Source: Plumapathes pennacea
Lineage: Eukaryota; Cnidaria; Anthozoa; Antipatharia; Myriopathidae
NCBI GenBank assembly: GCA_964036295.1
Contig: OZ038466.1
Coordinates: 13,860,001 to 13,924,000, forward strand
Length of the DNA: 64,000 bases
Direction: 5' to 3'
Under the pieces are notes generated by a model, which saw nothing but the letters and a program-made list of their open reading frames with translations, did not search any database and was not told the DNA's origin. Each line of letters begins with the position of its first letter. Position 1 is the stretch's first letter. The translations under genes were made by a program, and so were the position numbers. This document shows, piece after piece, positions 42,615 to 51,546 of this stretch.

Positions 42615-43993
42615 AATTTGCTGTAGCACTAATACCAGAATGCCAGAGCTGTCTTGGTGACCTGTTTCCTTCTGTGCGCATTGGGTGATTGTTTCAGCTA
42701 GCTGTCATTTCGCTTATTGATCTGTTTATGCGCGGCAAAAATATGAAATGAAGGGCAAAGAGATGTGGTTCACTGATAGGATCAAGTAGCTGACACTGTT
42801 CAAGAAAGTAAAAGACATTGCAATAGTAGCTGACAATGTTGTTCTTTACATCCACCCAAAGTCTCTCGATTCTCCGATTGTGTACACTTCTGCCAGTGAG
42901 CATGGTTCCTCGATTTGGTCCTCTTTCTAAGTGGTTTACCATGTAGGCTGCAACACCAACATTCTCAGTATCAAAATCAGAGCGTACCCTTGATGGCAGG
43001 CCAAACTGGTTAACTGCCTCTAAAAAAGGGCAGTGACCGTTTCCGATTTACTATTTGTAGAGCATTGGAGGTAAACTATGCATCTACTGAAACCATCAAT
43101 CCCCCCATGTATGACAAAGTGCCATCGGATGAGCTTGTGGTGACCGCCTATATGCCTGCAAAAAATACATCAAAACAATCCACGTCTGAACTTGGTAAAT
43201 CTACTTTGCAAAATGTAATTGCCCAACAAAATCCAGGAGTAGGATATTAAAATAATCCTATCCAATGAATAGAATGAAGGATTCTCACAAGTTTTCAAAC
43301 TCGGCAGTGGTAATATACATTACAAAAACGTAATATAATAGCTTACCACAGTGCATTTGGGCAAGGTACATTGTACGTTCGTCTCACCACTGCTTGGCAA
43401 CGCCTCAAAGCACGGCTAACTGGGTCCACTGCATGAATGGCCTCACGGATGCGACATCTCTGCACACGTATTCCTCTGCTTCGTAGTCCTCCAATAATGT
43501 ACGTTTCTCCTGCATTTGGCATTAACTGCAATTCAATTTCACTCACAACTTCACGGAGGCGTTCATTTGAAATATCACAATAGGTAATTCTTGGACCGAT
43601 AGTCTCACAAACCGGCAAAGAGTACTGGTGCCGCCGTCGCAGAACAGCTGTACGACACAAGAGCTTCTCTAGCCACTGCCATCCAAATCCCATGAATGTT
43701 ATGTAAGCCTGTGATTGCATCTTGAGGGATGTGATACCTTGGCCTGCCTGGCCTTCCTGACTGTTCCAACGGGCACGAGAATCCCATTTCCGATCAATAG
43801 TCCCTATGCATGTAGCAGAGTTCAAGAAACTGTCCATGCAATGCAATGATTTCATCATGAACTCGTATGAACAGCTCAATCAGGTCTTCGCTGACGCTTT
43901 GTTGCTCACAGCAAAATATAACAGCCCTGACAACGAAAACATAATCGTCTAGCCGGCGTTCCATGCATTCTAATACGTTGATATTATCACTGT
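42615..43993 (-). pseudogene. Transposase of HECT transposon B, central catalytic piece
   Basis: Minus strand, from the Maverick junction down to the RecQ-element junction. Order: helical N-terminal part with MERRLDDYVF; GRPRYHIPQD, shared with copy A; a frameshift near 43690; TYIIGGLRSRGIRVQRCRIREAI and RTYNVPCPNALW, which precede the catalytic core in this family; an intron (GTAAGC donor near 43340, TTTGCAG acceptor near 43161); then the core with [16 protein letters not shown], a second acidic residue in RSDFDTENV and the third in [12 protein letters not shown]. The first catalytic position, where relatives I recall have HIDGNHK, reads H-I-G-G, so the Asp appears lost. Together with the frameshift and a stop (TAG within 43020-43040) this copy is inactive. 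Confidence 0.75.
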
Positions 43994-44456
43994 ACTACAA
44001 TAGGCATAACGCACGAAAGTCACACCCAATCTTACACCCAGCGATTGTCGTCGTCTTCTGGGCCTTTCTTCACGTGACGATGACTCTATATATTCCAGAC
44101 ACTCTAGAACTATATATTTTACCAATTCCAACAGCCATTTTCGACTATCATTTTTTATTTAATATGAACCATTACAAATCACGTTTCAAAAAAAAATGAC
44201 GAAAAAAAATGACAAAAAAAATGAAAAAAACTTGCAAAATTACGTTCATTTCTTCATGAAAAAAATTGGGTGTGACTTTCGTGCGTGACAGCATTTTAAA
44301 GTAGCCAAAAAATAAAATATTAAATATTAAAATAAATTTTGAAATATATATTTTTTATGTGTTGTTAACAACCTATTGCTACCACCATATCATATGTCAA
44401 TTTTCACTCACAAATGATACTAACTCGCTATTGCATAATGCTTGGAATGGTGTAAA
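43994..44456. repeat. Left TIR of the Maverick
   Basis: About 462 bp, differing from the right TIR at only a few bases by eye (mainly in an A-rich tract near 44200-44225). It contains an inner inverted pair: GCACGAAAGTCACACCCAAT at 44010-44030 and its reverse complement near 44269-44288, enclosing about 240 bp. Open frames through the TIR are not genes. Confidence 0.95.
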
Positions 44457-44485
44457 TTTATTAATAATTTACTGAAATGTTTTAA

Positions 44486-44797
44486 TTAAGTAAAAATGTC
44501 AGAAATTAGCCCTTTTAATTCGTTTATATTTTTTCTTAATTTTTCCTCCACTTTAAGGTGTTTTTCTTTTTCGTCCTCTAATTTGGATATTAATCTAACG
44601 TTGCATTTGTGCATGTCGATTAGATCCCTTTCTGTCTCACAATATGTTTCATGAAGAATTGTGAGTTCGTCGTATAATTCTTGTATTTTTCTTTCTTTTT
44701 CGTTGACCGCCCCTCGAAGTTCATGGGCCGATTTTTTATTTGAGAGGTGGTTGAAAATGTAATCGCAAAAAAGTTTGACCTTTAAGTAATAATCCAT
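44486..44797 (-). CDS. Small coiled-coil protein of the Maverick
   Basis: 103 residues, starting at an ATG placed directly after TTAATATAT, the start box shared by this element's genes. After about 20 residues the sequence is almost wholly heptad-like (EKERKIQELYDELTILHE..., LEDEKEKHLKVEEKLRK), so a long helical coiled coil is expected. No known family recognised. It is the outermost leftward gene, 20 bp beyond the polymerase-helicase gene, and may be a scaffold or regulatory partner; that is a guess. Confidence 0.65.
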   Translation of the reverse strand: MDYYLKVKLFCDYIFNHLSNKKSAHELRGAVNEKERKIQELYDELTILHETYCETERDLIDMHKCNVRLISKLEDEKEKHLKVEEKLRKNINELKGLISDIFT

Positions 44798-44816
44798 ATA
44801 TATTAACGTTACATAT

Positions 44817-47800
44817 TTAAGAGAAGTTTAAAGTTAACTCGTCGATTTTGTCTTGTTTTATTTTTTTTATTTTAATGAGTGCTTCGTCTTTTTTTATGTT
44901 TGTGTATCGTGTTTTTGTTGCAAAACGTTTTCCATTTATTAATGTATCGATATGAAAGAACCCTTTCTTGACGTTGTCGTGTATGGTGATTTTATCCTCC
45001 AACATACCGATTCGTTTTTTTAGTTCGTTTTCCTTTTCGATTTTTACTTCGAATTTATATTCTTTTCTTTTCTTTCTGATTTGAGGATTATTGCGTTTGT
45101 TGAGAAGTCGATCGGCATATTTTTTCGAGTATTTTTCGATATATTTTGTTTCGACTTTTTCTAATTTTTTTTTATTTTCACATGGTACGTTTACGATGAG
45201 TTTTATTTTTGGGAGATCGTCTCGCCTCCCGTAAATTGCAGATTTGGGAGTTTTAAGATGCCATTTTAGACGTTGTTTTAATGGAACGCATGTAGACCCA
45301 ATGTAGACTTTATTGTTGTTTTCGAAGGTGATTTTATATATTTTCCCCTCTCTGTAGAGCACGTTGAAGTGTGAGTTTATTAATTCTAGGTTTGGTTGTT
45401 GTCTATTGAAGTATATTTTGTGAAGTTTGTTTTGTTCGATGTGGATATACTCGAATTTTGTAGTACGAGAAAGTGCTGTATATAATTGACGTTTATCCAT
45501 GCGATCGCAATCATAAATATTGTAGTTTTCGTTTATCGTCGCGCCTTGAAATTTATATACAGTAAGGCAAAAAGATGGAATGAAGCATTGAGAAAATGTC
45601 TTGGTGTCGTACGCAAAGCCATCAACGATGAAAGTGTTGTTGAGAATTTCTGAAATTTTAAATTCCATGGTGTTAAAAACGTTGTTTTCTTTGATGTTTG
45701 TAGTTGCCATTATTGGCATATTTTTACAAACCTTGTAGGTTTCAGAGTTATTATTATATGTAAACTTCACTTCAACATAATCTTTATCTTTTACAAATTT
45801 CTCACAACATTCAGAATTGATTTTAATTCTTGTTTTGTTGAGGTAGCAAATGTTACGATAAGATTCAGTAATTGGTGCAAGTTTTTGTGTGACGCGTCCA
45901 GTTTTTAAAAACTCACTTAACATCCCGTGCGTTTGTTTGTCGTATCTACAAGATTTTTCAATATATTGAAGTGTCTCAATTTCAGGACACATTTCACGAA
46001 TCGATGGAGATTTTTCATAGTTGTAAAATATTGCAGAATTTGACTCGACTGGTTGGCATTGATTAAGGTCGCCAAATAAATACACACTGTTGTTAAATTT
46101 CGAAAAGGCTTCGTATATTTTTGTCATCCACTTATTGGGTATCATACTAAATTCGTCAATGAATAATATTTTGTCTTTTAAGCTTTCTATGCCTCTTTCG
46201 TGAAAATCACAAAAGTAAGAATCGAAAGTATGGCAGATTTTATTGACAGTTGCTTCATCCATTGATTTTCGAAGAGTTTTTTTCACGTTTTCAACTGCCT
46301 TATTAGTGAATGAGAAGATTAATGAATTATCGTTTTCAATGGCCATTTTGCATAGTTTTGTTGTTTTGCCGCAGCCCGCAGAGCCATTAAAAATGCAACC
46401 ATTCCCCAGTTTGATTTTGTAATCGTTCATGTCTATGTTTTCGCGAAGACGTTTTTCAAAATATACTAATGTTGAATCTGTTGTTTGGTATGCGAAGCCG
46501 ACATTTGTTGTCTTAAAAACAACGTTTTTTTTCATTGGAAAGTTCACTTTTGGGCTCTCAATGTAGATACCATCTGTGTTTACCCCATGGAGAATTGATT
46601 TGTCTCCATAACATTCGTTTATAAGGCAAAGACACATGAACACGCTTTGAGACACGACAAATCTGTTGATACTTGTGTGATCAGACAATAATCTTTCACA
46701 AAGTTGCTCTTTCACCAAGTAAGTGTCGTTGAAATTGTTGATTGATATTTTTTTATTTTCGCTAATTCCAGAAGTCCAGCAACACATTGCGCACTCATAG
46801 TCGTTTGTTATAAATCCCCTTGTTTCCTTGTTGTATTTTCGCCCTAAACTTCCGATAAATGAGTTCGCAAGTATCTTCCCTTCCTTTTCTTCGAAGTTGT
46901 CGAAAATATATTTGAAATAGTCCTTGAAGGTATCAGGTTTTAAGCTACGATTGGTAGTGATTTTATATTTAATGTTAGAAAGCGGCATGTTGAACTTTTC
47001 AACGAGATACGAAACAAGGGGAGAAGAGTAAAATCCACATTCAATCGGAATGGTTTGTTTACCAATCTTTATGTTTGTTTCGTCAATGTAAAATTCTCCA
47101 ACTCTTTTCAGTTCCTGTCTTTCTCCATTGAATTTTTCAACGACGTCGTGAATGCTGTAAATTGGTATTGGATATTGGCTTTTTAGCAATGTAGCGGGGA
47201 AGCATTTTGAGACGTCGATATTTACGGGCTCTCCTTCTTGCAATAATTTTTCGTCCTTTGTGCACCATTGCAATGCTTTTGGATAAAAGTCGTCGAGCAT
47301 TTTTCGTGTAGTGAGATTGTAGTTTGATTTTTGAAGATTACCGCAGATTTGTTCGTAGATATTGTTTGAAATTGACGTGAAAGTTTGATTCGACCACACA
47401 AATGAATCTGTATTATATTTTTCGAATAATCCATCACATATTTTTTTTCGGGTTTCGTACTCACTGTTTAGCACGACCATGTTGTTGTCATGAGTGAGAA
47501 ACCCATCTAAGACGCCATTGTTGTTCCAATGAATGAGTTCAACATAGTGATTATTTTCTTTCATGTATAAACACATGGCCTCCGAAACTTTAATGTCTGG
47601 AGGAAGAATAATGACATGGTCCTTTACGTTGCAAGTTGTTAAGTCGCTGATATTTTCAATTTTAATGATTATTTCATGTCTTTGAGACCATTTTAGCTCG
47701 ATCATATGATGCAGTAAGTTTTTTGTATTGTGACGTGACGCAGTTAATTTTAATTTCTCGTTCGTTATAGGATACAAATGACTATCCTTGACCATGAAGG

Positions 47801-49052
47801 TTAACAAAACACGACAACGATCGTTTGTGTGAGACACGAATTTTTTATATCGAGGGTCAAATGCATGAATTGAAATAACGTCGTGACACTCCTTTGCCCA
47901 ATTTATTAACTCTTCAGTTGAAACACCTGTTTTATAATCGTCTACGAATTTGAGGATTTCACTTTTTAACGTTTCGTAGTCGTATTTTTTAAATCCAATC
48001 TTGCCTTGAATTTGATCCCAAACATAATCGATCACACATGAATCCTTCTCTTTTTGTTTAATGGGGCGATTTATTTTGCCAAGTACATAATTTTCGTATC
48101 GTACGCCTTTCATTTTATGCTTGATTATATGTTTGGGGTTGGTGAAAATGACGCTTGCGCTCATTCCCTGTAAATGCTCACCACTCAGCATGTTTAAGTT
48201 TCCATCTGTTAAAAGTGTGTACATAAGCCATTTATGAGGATCGACGTTGTGAATGAATTCTGTTTCAAAGTGACGTTCGACTTCTGTGATTATGGAATTG
48301 ATGTCGTTTTTTAAGCGCGAAAGAATTGAAACACTAACATTTGAAGTTTGATATTGGCGTGTGCGTTTTTCAAATAATTCTACAAACGACTTTTTATTTT
48401 TTTTTGGATCACGACTAAGCCGCATTTCTTCATTTCTGAACTTTTTCAACGAAACGGTTTTGAATGGAATTTTTAAAAGGTTTGTAGAAGGTTTGAGTGA
48501 CAATTGTCTGTATTTTTTTACGGTTTTTTCTTCGATTTGTTTTTCTTGTGTTATTTCATTCTTTAATTTTTTAATCACATTTTTCATCTCGGAAATCACC
48601 TCTTTATTTTTTGAATTTTTTTTCAATCCTCTTTTCAATTCCTCAATATCTTTCATTTGTCTTTCAATAATTTGCAATAATTCACGCTTACTCAAATTTT
48701 CCATATTTATTTTTTTGCCACTTTGACTATTCGTCCTTGACATAATATTTTCTATACGATTTTTTTCTTTAAGCCATTTAGCATTTTTTATTTCATCTTT
48801 TAATAAGTCATTTTTTAAGTCGTTTATTTTTGTCTTCATATTTAACCTTTTGTCACCTCGACTATTCGTCCTTGACATAATATTTTCTATAGGATTTTTT
48901 TCTTTAAGTGTCTTTTTACTTTTTGAAATGTTTATTTTCTGGGGCTTCGTGTGAGTAATCTTTTTGTCACCGTATGGCCTGAATTGACCATTCTCAAAAA
49001 AATCGTGAAATAAATTTTCAAAATTTGCCGTCGTTTTAAGGATTTTTTTCAT
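44817..49052 (-). CDS. DNA polymerase palm - SF1 helicase - GIY-YIG nuclease fusion protein
   Basis: One uninterrupted 1411-residue frame. Residues 1-200 are Lys/Glu-rich with a repeated IENIMSRTNS block (about 56-65 and 101-110) and a coiled coil. Residues about 600-860 carry polymerase-B-like motifs: DVSKCFPATLL (A, ~611), KILANSFIGSLGRK (B, ~724) and VNTDGIYIE (C, ~823). From about 885, a superfamily 1 helicase: GSAGCGKTT (Walker A, ~889), ILFIDEFSM (~960), GDLNQCQPV, and KFQGAT...TALSRT near the end. Residues about 1233-1330 form a GIY-YIG nuclease (GKIYKITFENNNKVYIGS). I see no 3'-5' exonuclease motifs, unlike the usual Maverick protein-primed polymerase. Likely the replication protein. 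The start ATG follows TATATATAAA. Confidence 0.8.
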   Translation of the reverse strand: MKKILKTTANFENLFHDFFENGQFRPYGDKKITHTKPQKINISKSKKTLKEKNPIENIMSRTNSRGDKRLNMKTKINDLKNDLLKDEIKNAKWLKEKNRIENIMSRTNSQSGKKINMENLSKRELLQIIERQMKDIEELKRGLKKNSKNKEVISEMKNVIKKLKNEITQEKQIEEKTVKKYRQLSLKPSTNLLKIPFKTVSLKKFRNEEMRLSRDPKKNKKSFVELFEKRTRQYQTSNVSVSILSRLKNDINSIITEVERHFETEFIHNVDPHKWLMYTLLTDGNLNMLSGEHLQGMSASVIFTNPKHIIKHKMKGVRYENYVLGKINRPIKQKEKDSCVIDYVWDQIQGKIGFKKYDYETLKSEILKFVDDYKTGVSTEELINWAKECHDVISIHAFDPRYKKFVSHTNDRCRVLLTFMVKDSHLYPITNEKLKLTASRHNTKNLLHHMIELKWSQRHEIIIKIENISDLTTCNVKDHVIILPPDIKVSEAMCLYMKENNHYVELIHWNNNGVLDGFLTHDNNMVVLNSEYETRKKICDGLFEKYNTDSFVWSNQTFTSISNNIYEQICGNLQKSNYNLTTRKMLDDFYPKALQWCTKDEKLLQEGEPVNIDVSKCFPATLLKSQYPIPIYSIHDVVEKFNGERQELKRVGEFYIDETNIKIGKQTIPIECGFYSSPLVSYLVEKFNMPLSNIKYKITTNRSLKPDTFKDYFKYIFDNFEEKEGKILANSFIGSLGRKYNKETRGFITNDYECAMCCWTSGISENKKISINNFNDTYLVKEQLCERLLSDHTSINRFVVSQSVFMCLCLINECYGDKSILHGVNTDGIYIESPKVNFPMKKNVVFKTTNVGFAYQTTDSTLVYFEKRLRENIDMNDYKIKLGNGCIFNGSAGCGKTTKLCKMAIENDNSLIFSFTNKAVENVKKTLRKSMDEATVNKICHTFDSYFCDFHERGIESLKDKILFIDEFSMIPNKWMTKIYEAFSKFNNSVYLFGDLNQCQPVESNSAIFYNYEKSPSIREMCPEIETLQYIEKSCRYDKQTHGMLSEFLKTGRVTQKLAPITESYRNICYLNKTRIKINSECCEKFVKDKDYVEVKFTYNNNSETYKVCKNMPIMATTNIKENNVFNTMEFKISEILNNTFIVDGFAYDTKTFSQCFIPSFCLTVYKFQGATINENYNIYDCDRMDKRQLYTALSRTTKFEYIHIEQNKLHKIYFNRQQPNLELINSHFNVLYREGKIYKITFENNNKVYIGSTCVPLKQRLKWHLKTPKSAIYGRRDDLPKIKLIVNVPCENKKKLEKVETKYIEKYSKKYADRLLNKRNNPQIRKKRKEYKFEVKIEKENELKKRIGMLEDKITIHDNVKKGFFHIDTLINGKRFATKTRYTNIKKDEALIKIKKIKQDKIDELTLNFS

Positions 49053-49132
49053 TTTATATATAACTATATTACATAAAAAATATTTTACTATAGACGCGAT
49101 TTTATAAATATAAAAATAAAAATTTTCAAAAA

Positions 49133-49543
49133 TTATTGACGTGGTAATTTAAAATTACAGTTGGGACATTTTATAATTAATCTATTTTTTTTTATGATTT
49201 TGTGAATTTCTTCATGTAAAAGGCGAGCCCCCCACATATGCAACATTTTATTCTTTTTGTTTTTATAATTTCTTCTTTTATCAATGTTTATGGCCCCATG
49301 AATACTTAAAATGTAAGAAATACAGGCTCGTGAGTGGTCATTTGTTTTAATATGAGAACTGAAAGCACTATATTTCATATCTTTATTGCAAAATTTACAA
49401 TTTACGATTGTTTTTGTCATATACTCATTTCTCTGTCGTCTTTGTACAATTTTGCGTTCTTCGTCATTTTCATACATAGGTTTTCTTCCTCGTTTGTTTT
49501 TTATTTTTTCGACATTTTGACCACAATTATTTTCATGATCCAT
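49133..49543 (-). CDS. Small zinc-finger/AT-hook-like DNA-binding protein
   Basis: 136 residues. An AT-hook-like KRGRKP (about 18-23) is followed by a C2H2 finger, CKFCNKDMKYSAFSSHIKTNDH (C-x2-C-x12-H-x4-H type), and a C-terminal CPNC pair. The start ATG follows a GTATAGTATAGTATA repeat. It lies between integrase and polymerase genes, same strand. Small zinc-finger proteins of this kind occur in many Mavericks. A regulatory or genome-binding role is inferred only from the motifs. Confidence 0.7.
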   Translation of the reverse strand: MDHENNCGQNVEKIKNKRGRKPMYENDEERKIVQRRQRNEYMTKTIVNCKFCNKDMKYSAFSSHIKTNDHSRACISYILSIHGAINIDKRRNYKNKKNKMLHMWGARLLHEEIHKIIKKNRLIIKCPNCNFKLPRQ

Positions 49544-49643
49544 TATACTATACTATACTATTATTTTTTTAAGCATTTTTATGAACGCGTGTTTTTGTCT
49601 CATGGCATGAGACACGTCGTGTGAGGACTTTTTAAGACGTCGT

Positions 49644-50627
49644 CTAGTTGGTTTTTCTCACGGCGTGAGACTTTTTCAAGACGTTTTTCAAGTCGCCAAG
49701 TGGTATCCATGAATTAAAACTTTGGTCGTAGCCTTTCCATTTTACTAACGCTGTGTTGTTCTTTTTGTTTTTCCTTATGACCTTTTCAACTCTGAACACG
49801 TTTTGTTTAGTTTTTTGAAGTTCCTGTTGATAGAAAGAACCTTGTATTTCATTGTTATTTAAGTCTTTTATTTTATAAGTGATTGGGTTTGTAAATGAGA
49901 TGTCGCTAATTGTAAAAATCTCTTCCGTCCAATTTTCAGTGTAGCCTTTGTCAAAGGTTTTTCGTTTGTGTTTAGAAATTCTTACTTTGTCGCCGATTTT
50001 AAATTTTGGCTTAGAAGACAATGCGACTCTTGCGTTGTTGTATAAATTTGCAAAGACAATGCGTTTGTTCTTTTCTTTACTTGCTTCGACAGGTGTCATT
50101 TTTATAGATGAGTGAATTGTGTTATTGTTATAATCATTAAGAAGTTTCGGAAGCAAATTTACATATTGTGTGTTGTTTTGTGCCGTGAATTGTTTCCACA
50201 TTTTGTTTTTCATCGTGCGATTCCAACGTTCTACGACTGGCGACTTTTCTTCGTTTTCAGTCGAGTACAAGGTGATTTTATGCTTTTTCAACAACTCTTT
50301 GAAGTGCTGATTGTAAAACTCTGTGCCTTTATCCGTCCATAAAAACTTTGGTTTTCTACCTTCATTTAAAATGGATTTGAATGCAGTTGTAACATCTTGT
50401 CCTCGCTTACTTTTGAGCGGACGAATCCATCCATATTTTGAAAATACATCAATCACCATTAATAGATACTTATACCCTTTATTCCACTTGCTTAATTTTT
50501 GCATGTCGACTAAGTCACAACTCCAAATCTCGTCTGCATAATTAACGATTATTTTTCGCTTCAGAAAGTTTCGCTTGATTGGTTTATGAAGTTCATCGGC
50601 CAATTGTTGAGCCCAATCTTCACTCAA
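49644..50627 (-). CDS. Retroviral-type integrase with chromodomain
   Basis: The open frame runs from about 50690 but has no ATG before residue 42 (numbered from the TTG at 50627), which lies inside the catalytic core. Catalytic triad: D38 in WSCDLVDMQ, D99 in WTDKGTEF, E133 in VVERWNRT. LHKPIKRNF and the core spacing are typical of Polinton integrases. Residues about 275-320 form a chromodomain (VEKVIRKNK...LVKWKGYDQSFNSWIP), which in other integrases guides insertion to marked chromatin. It inserts the element DNA, making the 6-bp duplication. The missing start, the overlap with the phospholipase gene and a slippery heptamer at 50639-50645 suggest expression by -1 frameshift; a lost base or sequencing error is the alternative. 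Confidence 0.9.
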   Translation of the reverse strand: MSEDWAQQLADELHKPIKRNFLKRKIIVNYADEIWSCDLVDMQKLSKWNKGYKYLLMVIDVFSKYGWIRPLKSKRGQDVTTAFKSILNEGRKPKFLWTDKGTEFYNQHFKELLKKHKITLYSTENEEKSPVVERWNRTMKNKMWKQFTAQNNTQYVNLLPKLLNDYNNNTIHSSIKMTPVEASKEKNKRIVFANLYNNARVALSSKPKFKIGDKVRISKHKRKTFDKGYTENWTEEIFTISDISFTNPITYKIKDLNNNEIQGSFYQQELQKTKQNVFRVEKVIRKNKKNNTALVKWKGYDQSFNSWIPLGDLKNVLKKSHAVRKTN

Positions 50628-51151
50628 CGCCGTTTTCCGTTTTTTGACGACACACCAAGGCCAAGTTTTTGTTTTGTGTTTATTACGTTTCTAGCAAGAG
50701 TGTGTCCCCATTGACGATCTTTTTTTGGGATATCATCTAAGGATTTGACCATTTTTCTGTCTGCCACGTGTTTGCATTTTAAGTCATCATTGCAAATATT
50801 ATAATCCACATCATGTTGCATAGCAACGGCGTCTGTCTTACCTGTTGGCTTTTGGTAGATTTCCAAGATTTTTCCTTTTTCATTGTGGATTAGTTGTTTT
50901 TCTAGAGGATTGTAGGGTCCTAAATAATTGTAATTTGGAGGCACTAAACCTTTTTTTGGAATTATTGGTAACTTACCAATTGTTTTATGAATGTCGAATC
51001 TTCCTCCTTCCTGCGTGCTTACAAAACATGATTTACGACAACTACAAATCGTACACCTTGAATTAATCACCTTTTTACCATTCTTCGTTATCTTCACATT
51101 TTCGTCGTGGCTTTGAGTTTTAGATTTGCATTTCACACAATAACTCAACAT
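50624..51151 (-). CDS. Parvovirus-like phospholipase A2 with N-terminal zinc-binding domain
   Basis: 175 residues; ATG directly after AATAGTAT. Residues 1-45 form a DUF5679-like four-Cys domain (YCVKCKSK...CTICSCRKSCFVS). Residues about 74-135 are a phospholipase A2 of the parvoviral VP1u type: the Ca-binding loop YLGPYNPL, the catalytic His-Asp in DAVAMQHDVDYNIC, and a downstream Asp. In parvoviruses such a domain breaches the endosomal membrane during entry, and related domains are reported in adintovirus/Polinton elements. The gene ends overlapping the integrase frame. Its product may also be made as an extended fusion with the integrase. Confidence 0.85.
   Translation of the reverse strand: MLSYCVKCKSKTQSHDENVKITKNGKKVINSRCTICSCRKSCFVSTQEGGRFDIHKTIGKLPIIPKKGLVPPNYNYLGPYNPLEKQLIHNEKGKILEIYQKPTGKTDAVAMQHDVDYNICNDDLKCKHVADRKMVKSLDDIPKKDRQWGHTLARNVINTKQKLGLGVSSKNGKRR
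50639..50645 (-). other. Candidate -1 frameshift heptamer A-AAA-AAC
   Basis: In the phospholipase gene's frame the codons read TCA AAA AAC GGA, giving the classic X-XXY-YYZ heptamer A_AAA_AAC, four codons before that gene's stop. A -1 slip enters exactly the integrase frame, which has no ATG of its own. I did not find an obvious stem-loop by eye downstream. Confidence 0.5.
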
Positions 51152-51166
51152 ATACTATTGCTTAGA

Positions 51167-51526
51167 TTACAATTTATCGGCAAGTCTTTGTGTGATATTG
51201 TCGACTTCACGATTTATGAGACTTCCAACAAAATTCTTGGCTTTGGTTTTAGCAAAATTGCGCAAATAGTCGCTTTCCAAAGCTTGTTTAGAACCACTTT
51301 TCAACATTTTTTTGGCCGCTTGTGCAGATGCATGAAAAAGTGCGTCTCCCCATCCTATGCCTCCTGTCATACCCTTTGATGCCTTCACGAATCGACTTTT
51401 CATTGCTCCGCAAGATGCACAAACACACTTCATCATCATTCTTCCATTCTTTGCTGTGACGTATTTTTCAGACCCAGGGACACATAACGTGTTTTTTCTT
51501 TCTTTTACACAATAAGACGTAGTCAT
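51167..51526 (-). CDS. Zinc-binding structural protein, paralogue of the phospholipase N-terminus
   Basis: 119 residues from the ATG at 51526, chosen because it follows GTAGTATAT, the element's start box; the longer open frame to 51577 has no such box. Residues 4-45 (YCVKERK...AKNGRMMMKCVCASCGAMKSRFV) repeat the fold of the phospholipase gene's first domain next door, though with some Cys replaced. A Gly-rich GMTGGIGWGDALFHA segment and an amphipathic helical tail follow. Proteins of this type lie beside the ATPase in other Mavericks; a virion core role is an inference. Confidence 0.7.
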   Translation of the reverse strand: MTTSYCVKERKNTLCVPGSEKYVTAKNGRMMMKCVCASCGAMKSRFVKASKGMTGGIGWGDALFHASAQAAKKMLKSGSKQALESDYLRNFAKTKAKNFVGSLINREVDNITQRLADKL

Positions 51527-51546
51527 ATATACTACGTTACACAACA

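Noticed and set aside
43963-44199. Open frames in the Maverick TIRs (also 62937-63227)
   Set aside because: They are the same TIR read in both copies; the 63143-63227 part is the transposase N-terminus running by chance into TIR sequence.
48361-48726. 121-residue plus-strand frame, and 50112-50541 frames
   Set aside because: Antisense shadows of the polymerase-helicase and integrase genes, biased by their AT-rich codons.
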